From Hyphomonadaceae bacterium UBA1849 (GTDB lineage: Bacteria > Pseudomonadota > Alphaproteobacteria > Caulobacterales > Hyphomonadaceae): a stretch of 64,000 nt of DNA. Shown here piece by piece: positions 36,750 to 46,139 of this stretch. The notes beneath the pieces were generated by a model, which was not told where the DNA came from, ran no database searches, and was given only the letters and a program-made list of their open reading frames with translations. A program made the translations under genes and the position numbers. Where the stretch lies: NCBI GenBank assembly GCA_002338565.1, contig DDIN01000006.1:124001-188000 (forward strand), in the 5' to 3' direction. Position 1 is the stretch's first letter. The number at the start of each line of letters is the position of its first letter.

Positions 36750-37289
36750 TCAGGTCTTCTTTTCGTCCTCAACCGCTTCCGTTACGTCAGCTTCGGCCGG
36801 TTTCTCTACATCTTCGGCTGGTAAGGTTGATGCATCAGTTTCATCCGTTGTTTCAGTCTCTTCCGACGCGTCCTCGGTGCTATCAGGTTTGGATTCTGCT
36901 GTTGTGCTCTCGGCCTTCGTGGCGAAGCTCGGAAAACCGCCTGCGAACAGACTGATCGCACCTGATATAGCGATGTAAAAGAAGAGTATGATCGAGCCGT
37001 ACAACAAAAGCGTCGGCAGTGAGGCGAGATCAAAAAGTAGTGGCAATCCGAATCTCAGTGCGAGAATCGCCGCCACAACAACGTGCCCAATATCGAGCAG
37101 ACGATTTTCGACCTTTGCGATAAATCGCTGATAAGACGCCAGCAGCAAGCTTGCGATTGCCAGTATTATCGTAAGAATATCGAGTGGCTGGAGTTTGAAC
37201 TGATATCCGATCATGATCATCCCGACGATGAATGCGATCGTTGCTACAAAAATCAGTCCGGTTTTCCGGGATCCGGATTTTTCCGACAT
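36750..37289 (-). CDS. Membrane protein with acidic tail, unknown
   Basis: 179 residues. Four hydrophobic segments are visible (about 12-29, 34-51, 65-85 and 89-115), followed by a 60-residue low-complexity tail very rich in Glu, Asp, Thr and Ala. I recognise no family. The tail may be disordered in cytoplasm or a docking segment. It sits between the PPC-domain protein gene and the MoxR gene in the same direction, with only 14 bp to the former, suggesting a shared transcript and a role with the VWA/MoxR system. Confidence 0.75.
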   Translation of the reverse strand: MSEKSGSRKTGLIFVATIAFIVGMIMIGYQFKLQPLDILTIILAIASLLLASYQRFIAKVENRLLDIGHVVVAAILALRFGLPLLFDLASLPTLLLYGSIILFFYIAISGAISLFAGGFPSFATKAESTTAESKPDSTEDASEETETTDETDASTLPAEDVEKPAEADVTEAVEDEKKT

Positions 37290-37303
37290 AAGCTTCCCTC
37301 TCT

Positions 37304-38830
37304 CTAATTTTCAGGCTCTGCAGGTTGGAAATATCTGAGCATGCGTTCTCTGAAACGCGCCGCCTGTTGCGCTGCAATATCGCCAGCAGGATCGTCCTGC
37401 GGCTCAAACAGGTCGGTCTCCGCGAGCCGCGAAGCAGATGAGGCCCGCCACGCCGCAAGATCGTTTTCAGGCGGGGTACCCAATCTCTGAAGCACGACCT
37501 GAGACGTCGCCCTCAGATAATCAATTATGGTAAGCGTGCGCCCTTCGGATCGGGACACAATACCGGCCAATGTCAGTCCCAACTCCATATCGTCGCCAGA
37601 CACGGGTATCGTCTCACCACCGCCTGCTGACGCGATACTGCTAATCGAATCCTGAAGCGCTGCGTTCTCGGCGTCGGCCAGCCCAACTATGAAAAAGTTC
37701 GTATCTGTTTCTTCAACGTCTTCCGACTGCCGCGGGCGGAAATTCGCTCGAATCTGAGTTCTTAATTCGGCGTTTGGTCCCGTAACTCGAAGGAGGTAAC
37801 GTCCCGCTTCTAAGCTGATGTACGCGAGAATACCCGTTCGGGAGTTCCAGTTGCCGCTTATATAGCTGTTAGGATCCGCCTCGGGATAAAGATACGCGGT
37901 TGGATATCCGATGCCGGTCGGCTCGACAGGCCGGAAGCTAAATTCAAGATGCCCCGCCACATCCAGCTCTACCGCAAGCCAGTCTGTATCGCCCCTGTAG
38001 GTATGAACATCTGAAACGGACTGATTGAGCGGAAAATAGCTCGCCATATCAGGCGTATCGTTTGGTTCGAAGGCATCTCCAGGTGCACCGAGAGAGAACG
38101 ACACACGCGCTGGACCATCGGGCGCACCATAGCGGTTTAATTGCACCTCATATTCACCCGGGAACAGAGGAACAAGCGCTGAAGGGTCTACATCGCCTGT
38201 GTCAATAAACGGCAGTATCGAAACCGTTTCCCCTGTCTCGGTATTCAACACCTGGCCGGTAAACTGTGTTTGCACGTCGGAGAGGTTTTCATAACGGATA
38301 CCAAGCGTGCTAAAGTCATCCACCTCAAGTGAGAAAACCGTTGGTGCGTTGCTGCCCTCAAGATGGACGGGATAGCTACCGCTCGCGCTAGGTGTTTGGA
38401 CAACGTTAGCCCAATAGGCTTCCCCTATCGAGAGCGGTGCCAAATCCAGTTCAAAGCCGTATTCACCCACACCCGTTGGACTACTCACTCCGATGAAATG
38501 AATACCAGGCTCGACAATCTTGCGTTGAGAAACCGTACCCGAATCATCCGTAATCGGGGCCGAAAGAGCCAGCTCTTCGTCATCACTCTTCAGCGTGAAT
38601 TGAGGGAGCGTTCCTGAATCACCTCCAGCTGAATAACTTATACTGAGGCGTCCAGGACGGGTTACTTCGAGACGGAACCAGTCGACATCTTCGACACCTG
38701 AAACCTCTGTTGTCATCTCGAAATTGAGATAGGCAGCCCTTGCAAATCGTGTGTCGTCATCTGGTTCCTGCGCTAACGCCGGCAACACTAAAACATTAGC
38801 TATCAGAAATGCACTCAAGACGCGGATCAT
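37304..38830 (-). CDS. Secreted PPC-domain protein, unknown
   Basis: 508 residues with a Sec signal peptide (IRVLSAFLIANVLVLPALAQE, cleavage after AQ or A). Two pre-peptidase C-terminal (PPC)-like beta-sandwiches are seen: one around 35-135 (EDVDWFRLEV...GRLSISY) and one around 245-365 with the hallmark EPNDTPDMA and DTDWLAVELDVAGHLEFSF. A helical C-terminal part follows (about 400-505) ending in RERMLRYFQPAEPEN. PPC domains normally stick to substrates or surfaces. Overlaps the secreted VWA gene by 4 bases, so the two products are probably made together. Confidence 0.82.
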   Translation of the reverse strand: MIRVLSAFLIANVLVLPALAQEPDDDTRFARAAYLNFEMTTEVSGVEDVDWFRLEVTRPGRLSISYSAGGDSGTLPQFTLKSDDEELALSAPITDDSGTVSQRKIVEPGIHFIGVSSPTGVGEYGFELDLAPLSIGEAYWANVVQTPSASGSYPVHLEGSNAPTVFSLEVDDFSTLGIRYENLSDVQTQFTGQVLNTETGETVSILPFIDTGDVDPSALVPLFPGEYEVQLNRYGAPDGPARVSFSLGAPGDAFEPNDTPDMASYFPLNQSVSDVHTYRGDTDWLAVELDVAGHLEFSFRPVEPTGIGYPTAYLYPEADPNSYISGNWNSRTGILAYISLEAGRYLLRVTGPNAELRTQIRANFRPRQSEDVEETDTNFFIVGLADAENAALQDSISSIASAGGGETIPVSGDDMELGLTLAGIVSRSEGRTLTIIDYLRATSQVVLQRLGTPPENDLAAWRASSASRLAETDLFEPQDDPAGDIAAQQAARFRERMLRYFQPAEPEN

Positions 38831-41800
38831 GGCGCATCTCCCAGCGCGCGATACGCTTGTTGCTCAGCTGATGATCTGGCAGTTTCGAAGTCACTTCCGG
38901 ATAGGTCAGCCCATTGAGAACGGATGCGATCCATTCCGGCCTGTCCACGAATGCATAAAGCAAAATCCAGCGTATCGGAGCTCGATGGCGTGCTGTTAAC
39001 GCCGAACCGACGGCGTTCAGTTCCGTCTGCTGCCTGTGAAGCGCCATAATACGTGTAGAAACGTTGCTTGGTCACTTGAGCGGCGCATTCATTGTCGCGC
39101 CCCCACTCTCGAAACCGGGTCTCGATCAGGACGAAAGTCGGCATGGACTGACTCCCCACCTGCTCTACACGCCATGCTGTACGCTCATCTGGGTGAACAG
39201 CGACGACTTCTTCTTCCTCATCTTGTTCAGGCGGATCAGCTGGCTCGTCGTCACTCTCACCCGGATCGATCTCAGCAGAACTATTTCCAATATCGCCTAA
39301 AAGGTTAGCCTCACTCCTGAACTGAGCTGCTGCCGCTTGCGGGTCACCACTGCAGCTTTCCTCTCCATCAGTGAGAACGATCAGGCTACGCCTGTCGTAG
39401 TGTGCAGACTCCAGAAGGAAGTTCCCACCCATTGTAATCGCAGCAGCGAGTGGCGTTCCTGATGCGTGATTGATGCCATCAATTGTTTGAAGCACCGCGG
39501 CTTTATCACGCGTAAAATCTGTCAGAAGCTGGATGTTTCCGCAGTCAAAAAACGCGAACACCGCGACTTCGTCGGCGTCTTCCATACTTGCCAGAAAACT
39601 ACGTGCGCTGCGCCGTACATTTTGAATACCCGGCCCCGCCATCGAACCGGATGCGTCCACAACGAAGACATAGCTTGTTCCGCCAGTACCAATGACATTG
39701 AGCTCGTGCCAGCGGTCCGGGCCGCCACTTCCGATCGCAGCGCCACTTCTGACCGCTTCAGAATACGTCCAGTTTCCGTATTGGTTGGTACGTGCAGATG
39801 TTCGCGGATCGGCATCCAGATTTTTACCTGCGGCATCTGTTGCTGAGACTGTGATTTGGAGCGGTTCATTGCGCTCGAACTGGCCTCGCAATGGCCGAAG
39901 CGGAAAACGACCGTTCCAGCTGGCACCGCTTCCGGACAACTCAGCGAGGACTGAGCCCTCCATGTCGGGAAGTGGCAGTCCGTCACCGGCTGGTGCATCA
40001 CTCCACGCGACGGCCGCCCCAGCGCCAATCTGGGCAGTGGGCGTTGCGGTGACAGGCTGAGAGAAAGCTAGCTGAATTTGCGCATAGCCGGAATTATCCT
40101 GTCTGAGCTGCTCATTGGTATGAACTGTAAGCTTACGCACCGCGGCCCCCGGAAGCTCTTCGCGCAATTCACGCAGCCGGTCTTCGGTCTCTGAACGTAA
40201 GTCGGCAAGCCTTACAAGGTCCCGCTCGACCATTCCCACGAAACCGCGATATCCGTCCCGCATAGCTTCCCAATAACGGATTTGAGCTAGATCATAAGCC
40301 ATCGCGATATCAGCATTAGTTTCCCAGATATGGCCAACTAGCAGCGTGCGCGCCCATGAGTTTTCCCTATCTCTTATAGCAGAGTTCACGTCTTCCAGTG
40401 CCCAACCCGCCATCAGACTCGCCTGCATCTCGTACTGACGACGTGCATTCATGGAAGCAGAAAAATCAAGCACTTCATTATTGTAGCTATCGATACGTCG
40501 AATGGCTCGACGCATACGCTCTTCAAAGCGACGTTGGTCGGCATCATTATATCGCTCGGACACAGAATCCGCGAACAATGACCCGTCGACCGCGCCACTC
40601 ACACCGCCATAAGTCTGATACAAGGTTATGCCAGCGGCAATCGGCTCAGTCAGGGTGTTTGCTGTCATGAGCATTTGGCGGGCTGTGTTTACATTCGAAA
40701 CCACACCGAAAAAACGTCCCACCCGTTGTGCATATTCAGGCCAGACGAGAAAATTCGGCAACCCGCTGGATCCAAGCGTCAGCCCCACGTTTAGCGCCGT
40801 CTGTCGAGGAACCTCGCGAGCAATAAATTGCGTGAGCGCCGCCCGTGTCACGTTGGCTCGCCCGACTGTCGCGATCATTGCCGTGGTTTCTAGATATACA
40901 CCTTCAACGATGCTAGCAGGCGTGGCGATTAACAGCAGGAGCTGACCGAAATTATACAGTCGGTCCGACCACAGAATGACGTCTTCATTCCATTCCAGCT
41001 CCTCACGAAGACCGGGAAGCTCTGCGAGCGCTATATTCACGGTACGTTGATACGTCGTCTGCTCCCTTAAAAGCTCTGCGCGCAGGTTCTCAAATCCGCG
41101 AAGCTGATTTTCCAGATCCTGAATGCTTGCAACAACCAGATCGTATTCTTCAGTATTCTCACTCCAGGAGGCGCGATAAACTTCGCGACCGTCCTGGGAA
41201 ATGACGATCTCTTGTAAGAATGGCGGGGCCGCATTTTCAGAAAGCTGCGCAGCTCTCTCCAGCAGGCCACCCAACTCTGCCTCACGCGCCCTCTTTTGTT
41301 CTTCGGCGCGAGATAGCGCTGTAGTCGCGGTCCGAACCTGAACCGTGGCCGTCTCTACCTCTGCATTGGCTCGGCTCACGGCAGTTAGAGCTCTATCCAG
41401 AGCAGACTGCCGCCCCTGACTGGCCCGGCCATAGCGACGGGCTTCCTCATCCAATTGGCGGCGCAAAGCTCTGATCTGGGCATCGAGAACATCCCCCTCA
41501 GAACCAGTGGCTGACGCACGTTGCCGCCGCAGGTCATCAAGCGCCTCCCGTGTCGCAGACAGATAATCAGAGGCAGATTGAGACGACAACGATCTGTCGC
41601 GTGCAATGCGAAGCCCTGTTTCCGCCGAACTAAACGCGCTACGCGCTTCGCGCAGATTTTGTTCTGCGGCTTCAAGCGCAGAACGCCTTGTGTCAATCAC
41701 CGCTTGGGCTTGCTGGATTTCAGAGCGCTTCGCCGAGATCTCCTGATAAACAGCCTGCACGGCTTGATCGTCGGAGTCCTGCCCTGACGCCAATGGAACC

Positions 41801-41883
41801 AGCATCAAAAAGGCAAAAAGCAACCACGCGCTAAGATATAGCGGCTTGGTTGAAGCGCGATGGCCAGACAAAAGACCTTGCAT
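38827..41883 (-). CDS. Secreted VWA protein with long coiled coil
   Basis: About 1018 residues from ATG 41883, chosen because a GGGGTGG run lies just upstream and a signal peptide (LYLSAWLLFAFLMLVPLASGQ) then follows; upstream ATGs at 41907 or 42003 are alternatives. After the signal peptide come 200 residues of coiled coil (Gln, Arg, Glu and Ala rich), a middle region with a second helical part, and a C-terminal VWA domain with MIDAS FVVDASGSMAGPGI and IVLTDGEESCSGD. An acidic stretch (EEEEV-like) lies near residue 900. Role unknown; VWA domains bind protein ligands through metal. Heads the five-gene minus-strand set. Confidence 0.85.
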   Translation of the reverse strand: MQGLLSGHRASTKPLYLSAWLLFAFLMLVPLASGQDSDDQAVQAVYQEISAKRSEIQQAQAVIDTRRSALEAAEQNLREARSAFSSAETGLRIARDRSLSSQSASDYLSATREALDDLRRQRASATGSEGDVLDAQIRALRRQLDEEARRYGRASQGRQSALDRALTAVSRANAEVETATVQVRTATTALSRAEEQKRAREAELGGLLERAAQLSENAAPPFLQEIVISQDGREVYRASWSENTEEYDLVVASIQDLENQLRGFENLRAELLREQTTYQRTVNIALAELPGLREELEWNEDVILWSDRLYNFGQLLLLIATPASIVEGVYLETTAMIATVGRANVTRAALTQFIAREVPRQTALNVGLTLGSSGLPNFLVWPEYAQRVGRFFGVVSNVNTARQMLMTANTLTEPIAAGITLYQTYGGVSGAVDGSLFADSVSERYNDADQRRFEERMRRAIRRIDSYNNEVLDFSASMNARRQYEMQASLMAGWALEDVNSAIRDRENSWARTLLVGHIWETNADIAMAYDLAQIRYWEAMRDGYRGFVGMVERDLVRLADLRSETEDRLRELREELPGAAVRKLTVHTNEQLRQDNSGYAQIQLAFSQPVTATPTAQIGAGAAVAWSDAPAGDGLPLPDMEGSVLAELSGSGASWNGRFPLRPLRGQFERNEPLQITVSATDAAGKNLDADPRTSARTNQYGNWTYSEAVRSGAAIGSGGPDRWHELNVIGTGGTSYVFVVDASGSMAGPGIQNVRRSARSFLASMEDADEVAVFAFFDCGNIQLLTDFTRDKAAVLQTIDGINHASGTPLAAAITMGGNFLLESAHYDRRSLIVLTDGEESCSGDPQAAAAQFRSEANLLGDIGNSSAEIDPGESDDEPADPPEQDEEEEVVAVHPDERTAWRVEQVGSQSMPTFVLIETRFREWGRDNECAAQVTKQRFYTYYGASQAADGTERRRFGVNSTPSSSDTLDFALCIRGQAGMDRIRSQWADLSGSDFETARSSAEQQAYRALGDAP

Positions 41884-42172
41884 CATTTCCACCCCGAATC
41901 TGCTCATCGTCCGCCAGTGTATTGGCGCGGATAAGCTGAATTCCCGGCAACAATAGTGCGCCTGAAACCGTATTCTTTCAAGTTTGACCGAATTATTAGG
42001 CAAATCCCGTGGGTTTTCAGAGTTGTGAACTAAACAAGTTCACCTGACGTTACGGCATCAATTTCCGTAATCGCCAAAAATCGGAGTCATCCCGACTCAG
42101 CTGTTTCATCCGCCGGAAATCTCATTTACTAAGTTAGCTAGCTATAAGAATCTGAACTCGAGGGAGACAAAA
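41884..42172. promoter_or_regulatory. Intergenic region before the acyl-CoA dehydrogenase
   Basis: 289 bp between the secreted VWA gene and the acyl-CoA dehydrogenase. It contains the 14-mer CTAAACAAGTTCAC at 42030-42043, which overlaps a GTGAAC-N7-GTTCAC inverted repeat at 42025-42043. A GAGGGAG ribosome site at 42160-42166 is 6 bases before the ATG. No clear promoter pair is seen. Confidence 0.5.
42025..42043. promoter_or_regulatory. Inverted repeat GTGAAC-N7-GTTCAC
   Basis: Six-base arms separated by TAAACAA, 130 bases before the acyl-CoA dehydrogenase start. Size fits a TetR- or GntR-type operator. Its right part shares the 14-mer CTAAACAAGTTCAC with the region before the molybdenum hydroxylase genes. 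Confidence 0.35.
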
Positions 42173-43483
42173 ATGGACGACATGCAACAGCCACTGGATA
42201 CGCACTCACCGGAGATGAACGATCTTCGTATGTCCGATGCTGCACGCCCGCTCTATGAGCACGTGAAAGCTTTCATCAAGGACGTCGTGAACCCGATGAG
42301 CGAAGAGTTCCATCGTCTTGGTGAGGGCAAAACCAACCCTTGGAGCTATAACCCGGGCCAGCTGGAAGCACTTGAAGCGGCAAAAGACGAAGCAAAGAAG
42401 CAAGGCCTCTGGAACTTCTTCCTTCCTGACGCGCACACTGGCGAAGGCCTCAAAAACCTCGACTATGCGTATATCGCAGCTGAACTTGGTAAGAACCCGC
42501 TCGCATCCGAGACGATGAACTGCGCAGCGCCTGACACCGGAAACATGGAAGTTCTCGAACGCGTCGGCACACCTGAGCAGAAAGAGAAATGGCTGAAGCC
42601 TCTTCTGAACGGCGAAATCCGTTCTGCTTTCGCGATGACCGAACCGGGTAAAGCCTCTTCTGACGCACGTAACGTTTCTATGTCTGCTGTTCTCGAGGGC
42701 GATGAGTGGGTCATCAACGGCGAGAAATACTACATCTCCGGTGCGGGCGATCCGCGCTGTCGCATCATGATCTGCATGGTCAAAACCAGCCCTGATGCAG
42801 AGCCACACAAGCAGCAGTCGCAAATCCTCGTACCACTGCCGCACCCCGGCGTGACGATCGTCGACGGCATGATGGTATTCGGTGACTATGATGCGCCGCA
42901 CGGCCACATGCATCTGAAATTCGACAATGTCCGCGTTCCTAAAGAGAACATGCTTCTCGGCGAAGGCCGCGGCTTTGAGATTTCGCAGCTTCGTCTCGGC
43001 CCGGGCCGTATCCACCACTGCATGCGCTCTCTTGGCGCTGCGGAGCGCGCCCTCGATCTCATGGTCCGTCGTGGCCTGACACGTGAAGCGTTCGGTCAGC
43101 CACTCGTTAAACTTGGCGGCAACCGTGAGAAAATCTCGCGCGCTCGTATCGAAATCGAAGCAATGCGCCTGATGGTCCTCAAAGCAGCAAAAGCTATGGA
43201 CGTTCTTGGCAATAAAGAAGCCCGCGTCTGGATTTCCATGGTGAAAGCTATGGTTCCTGAGAAGGTCTGCAAAATCATCGACGATGCGATCCAGATGCAC
43301 GGCGCAACCGGCGTGTCCCAGTGGTCTCCTCTGTCTCGCATGTATGCGCAACAGCGTACGCTGCGTCTTGCTGACGGTCCGGACGAAGTGCACCACATGG
43401 TTGTCGGTCGTCACGAAGAGCGCAAATACACGGGCTCTGAGGATCTGGAAGACCCGGTTCTCGCGTCCGTCTGGCGCAAATAA
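42173..43483 (+). CDS. Acyl-CoA dehydrogenase family protein
   Basis: 436-residue flavoenzyme oxidising an acyl-CoA to the enoyl-CoA, with electrons passing to ETF. Family pieces: EQKEKWLKPLLNGEIRSAFAMTEP, SDARNVSMSAVLEGDEWVINGEKYYISGAG, FDNVRVPKENMLLGEGRGFEI, QPLVKLGGNREKI and the C-terminal DAIQMHGATGVSQWSPLSRMYAQQRTLRLADGPDE, where the usual base Glu would lie near DGPDEVH. The strong GAGGGAG ribosome site fixes the start. Chain-length preference is unknown. It is followed by a strong terminator. Confidence 0.93.
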   Translation: MDDMQQPLDTHSPEMNDLRMSDAARPLYEHVKAFIKDVVNPMSEEFHRLGEGKTNPWSYNPGQLEALEAAKDEAKKQGLWNFFLPDAHTGEGLKNLDYAYIAAELGKNPLASETMNCAAPDTGNMEVLERVGTPEQKEKWLKPLLNGEIRSAFAMTEPGKASSDARNVSMSAVLEGDEWVINGEKYYISGAGDPRCRIMICMVKTSPDAEPHKQQSQILVPLPHPGVTIVDGMMVFGDYDAPHGHMHLKFDNVRVPKENMLLGEGRGFEISQLRLGPGRIHHCMRSLGAAERALDLMVRRGLTREAFGQPLVKLGGNREKISRARIEIEAMRLMVLKAAKAMDVLGNKEARVWISMVKAMVPEKVCKIIDDAIQMHGATGVSQWSPLSRMYAQQRTLRLADGPDEVHHMVVGRHEERKYTGSEDLEDPVLASVWRK

Positions 43484-43495
43484 AACCTTCCAATT

Positions 43496-43525
43496 AAAAC
43501 GCGCGATCATTGATCGCGCGTTTTT
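43496..43525 (+). terminator. Intrinsic terminator after the acyl-CoA dehydrogenase gene
   Basis: GC-rich inverted repeat: GCGCGATC / GATCGCGC arms with a three-base loop extended by A4/T4 pairs, followed by TTTTTCTTTT. Confidence 0.92.
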
Positions 43526-43600
43526 CTTTTCTCTCCGTTCACCGACTTTTGAGAACGACGGGGTTTCGCAATATCCGCCATCAATGCATAGATACCGCAG

Positions 43601-45112
43601 ATGACGAGCGTTCAATCGACATATGAGGCGCACGCGCAGGATGTAATCGCGCGACTTCTGGACTGGCATACGTCCGGGAAACGCGTCGCTATTGCTGTGA
43701 TAACCAAAACGGTCGGCGGCGGCGTCAGAGCGCCCGGCTCACTAATGGCGATCACAGCTGACGGCCTTTCAGCCGGTTATCTCTCAGGTGGTTGCATCGA
43801 TAGCGATATTGTTTTGCAGGCACTAAGCGCGCTCGCACAGGATTCTCCTGTGGCTTTGCACTACGGGCAGGGTTCTCGTTTCATAGATCTGCCCCTACCC
43901 TGCGGCGGCGCAATACATGTCTATATCGAACCGATAGATGACCCATCAAAGCTGCGAACCACGCTCTTAACGCTTCAAGCGCGTTCTGTCGGCTCGCTAG
44001 ACTTCACCATCGGCAGCGAAACTATAAAGTTCGAATACAAGCCTAAGCTGCGCCTTCGGATTGCAGGACGTGGCGCCGATTGTCTGGACCTTGCACGTCT
44101 GGCAAAGGCAAGTGGCCTTGAGGTTCATCTGCAGCTGCCAGACACAAACGATTACGCTGCTGCAGATCAAATAGGTGTTTCGAAACTAGAGCTTCTGAAA
44201 ACGCCAGAAACGCTTCCTCTCGTTTCCGATGATCCATGGACAGCTTTTGCATTGATGTTCCATGACCGCCATTGGGAAACCGCGCTATTGCAGCAAGCGC
44301 TAGAGTATCCTTCATTCTATATCGGCGCAGTTGGCAGCCCGCGCACACACGCAATTAGGTGCCAGGAACTCAGCTTATCTGGCGTCCCACAGCATCAGGT
44401 CGGCAGAGTACATGGCCCTATAGGAATCGTTCCATCTCTTCGAGAGTCATCTTCCATCGCCGTTTCGACGCTCGCAGAGGTCATTGCCGCGTTTCAGACC
44501 CGAACTCACAACATATACGCAGAATCCGCCGTTCTTATCCTCGCAGCGGGACAATCATCTCGCTTCGAAGATGGCGACAAACTACTCGCGGACCTGCGCG
44601 GTCAATCTGTGCTGGCCACTGTAGCGTCCAGAGCCGGAGAGAAGCGCTTTCGCTCACGCATTGCCATTACAGGCAGACACCAGCACGAGCGGCAGTCAGT
44701 CCTCCAAGCCAATCACTGGTCCATCGTAGAAAATCCCGCCCCCGAGCAAGGCCTGTCGTCGTCTTTAAAGCTTGGCATTCAAGTGGCGCAGGCAAACTCT
44801 GACATCCAATCAGTGCTCGTCCTGCTTGCAGACATGCCTTTTGTGCCAGACGAACACATTGAAGCGCTTTATGCAGCGCTCAAACCGGGCGTAACTGCCG
44901 TGATGAGCGAATTTGAAGGTAAGCTAACGCCGCCAGCGCTTTTCGCGCGGGCAAGTCTTGGTGACATTCTTGAGGCCGAGGGGGATCAGGGCGCTCGCAA
45001 GATATTCAAATCACTGTCGAAGACAGTCACTGTTCCTCTGCGACCTGAGCACGCTATAGACATCGACACGGTTTCCGATCTGGAAGCCATGAAGGAAGTT
45101 ATACATGGCTGA
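43601..45112 (+). CDS. XdhC-MocA fusion, Mo cofactor insertion and cytidylation
   Basis: 503-residue two-part protein. The first 300 residues are an XdhC/CoxI protein (VAIAVITKTVGGGVRAPGSLMAI, GYLSGGCIDSDIVLQAL, GQGSRFIDLPLPCGGAIHVYIEP and the Rossmann part with SFYIGAVGSPRTHAIR), which binds Moco and inserts it into molybdenum hydroxylases. From about residue 308 a MobA-like NTP transferase starts with LILAAGQSSRFEDGDKLLADL, then LLADMPFVPDEHI and ALFARASLGDILEAEGDQGARKIF, as in the MCD-forming cytidylyltransferase MocA. Together this makes MCD-Moco and delivers it. The ATG lacks a clear ribosome site. Overlaps moaA by 8 bases. Context points to the Mo hydroxylase 3 kb downstream as client. 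Confidence 0.9.
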   Translation: MTSVQSTYEAHAQDVIARLLDWHTSGKRVAIAVITKTVGGGVRAPGSLMAITADGLSAGYLSGGCIDSDIVLQALSALAQDSPVALHYGQGSRFIDLPLPCGGAIHVYIEPIDDPSKLRTTLLTLQARSVGSLDFTIGSETIKFEYKPKLRLRIAGRGADCLDLARLAKASGLEVHLQLPDTNDYAAADQIGVSKLELLKTPETLPLVSDDPWTAFALMFHDRHWETALLQQALEYPSFYIGAVGSPRTHAIRCQELSLSGVPQHQVGRVHGPIGIVPSLRESSSIAVSTLAEVIAAFQTRTHNIYAESAVLILAAGQSSRFEDGDKLLADLRGQSVLATVASRAGEKRFRSRIAITGRHQHERQSVLQANHWSIVENPAPEQGLSSSLKLGIQVAQANSDIQSVLVLLADMPFVPDEHIEALYAALKPGVTAVMSEFEGKLTPPALFARASLGDILEAEGDQGARKIFKSLSKTVTVPLRPEHAIDIDTVSDLEAMKEVIHG

Positions 45113-46136
45113 TGATCTCAAACAGCCAAAGATGAATTCACTCATCGACCCCTTCGGGCGGGAGATCACTTATCTGCGCCTGTCCGTTACTGACCGCTGC
45201 GATCTGCGATGCACGTATTGCATGGCAGAGAACATGACATTCCTGCCGAAAAAGGACCTGCTGTCTCTCGAAGAAACAGAGATGGTTGCCAACGCCTTCA
45301 TTGATCGAGGCGTGTCCAAAATCCGTATCACTGGCGGCGAGCCTCTCGTGCGCCGCGATATTATGAAACTGTTCCGCGCGCTGGGTGACCGGCTTGGTTA
45401 CGGCCTTGAGGAACTGACCCTCACAACGAATGGCACGCTTCTCGCACAATATGCCGAAGAGCTCTATGCTGCTGGTGTCCGGCGCGTGAACGTCTCTCTC
45501 GATACGCTCAATGAAGACCGTTTTCTAAAGATCACGAGGCGCGGCAAGCTCACACCTGTGCTGAAAGGCCTGGAGGCAGCGCAACGCGCGGGACTTAAAG
45601 TGAAGCTCAACACCGTCGCGCTGAAGCATGACAATCTGAACGAAATTCCGTCCATGGTGCAGTGGGCCCATGGAGAAGGCATTGACATGACACTCATTGA
45701 AGTCATGCCTCTTGGAGAGACCGGTGAAGACCGTTTCGATCAATACGTGCCGCTGCCCGAAGTCCGCGGACAACTCGAAGAACGTTGGACATTGGAAGAC
45801 CTGCCGTATTCTCCGACGAATGCAGGGCCGTCTCGTTACGTCCGTATCACTGAGACCGGCGGCAAACTCGGCTTTATCACGCCGCTGACCAACAATTTCT
45901 GCGCCGGTTGCAACCGCGTTCGCGTAACGTGCACGGGACGCATTTATATGTGCCTTGGTCAGGATGACTGCATTGATCTGCGAGCCGCGGTTCGCGATAC
46001 CGAAAACCCGCAAGCCGCGCTTGATACCGCACTCGACCGCGCGATCCGAAAAAAGCCGGAGAAGCACGATTTTGAAATCGGTGCGAACGGTAAGACATCC
46101 GGCGTATCACGCCATATGTCGACGACCGGAGGTTAG
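45105..46136 (+). CDS. moaA: GTP 3',8-cyclase MoaA
   Basis: Radical-SAM enzyme that starts molybdopterin synthesis by converting GTP to 3',8-cyclo-GTP. The N-terminal cluster is bound by Cys32, Cys36 and Cys39 (DRCDLRCTYC); the GGEPLVRRDI motif follows. The C-terminal second cluster motif is NFCAGCNRVRVTCTGRIYMC, and the protein ends in GG, as expected. 343 residues. GAAGGAAG upstream and 6-base spacing support ATG 45105, which overlaps the fusion gene. moaD follows 3 bases after the stop. Confidence 0.97.
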   Translation: MADDLKQPKMNSLIDPFGREITYLRLSVTDRCDLRCTYCMAENMTFLPKKDLLSLEETEMVANAFIDRGVSKIRITGGEPLVRRDIMKLFRALGDRLGYGLEELTLTTNGTLLAQYAEELYAAGVRRVNVSLDTLNEDRFLKITRRGKLTPVLKGLEAAQRAGLKVKLNTVALKHDNLNEIPSMVQWAHGEGIDMTLIEVMPLGETGEDRFDQYVPLPEVRGQLEERWTLEDLPYSPTNAGPSRYVRITETGGKLGFITPLTNNFCAGCNRVRVTCTGRIYMCLGQDDCIDLRAAVRDTENPQAALDTALDRAIRKKPEKHDFEIGANGKTSGVSRHMSTTGG

Positions 46137-46139
46137 CTT

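Noticed and set aside
42206..43669. 487-codon open frame on the minus strand over the acyl-CoA dehydrogenase
   Set aside because: It is antisense to a gene with clear family motifs and a strong ribosome site; composition (many His, Arg, Phe) is that of a mirror frame.
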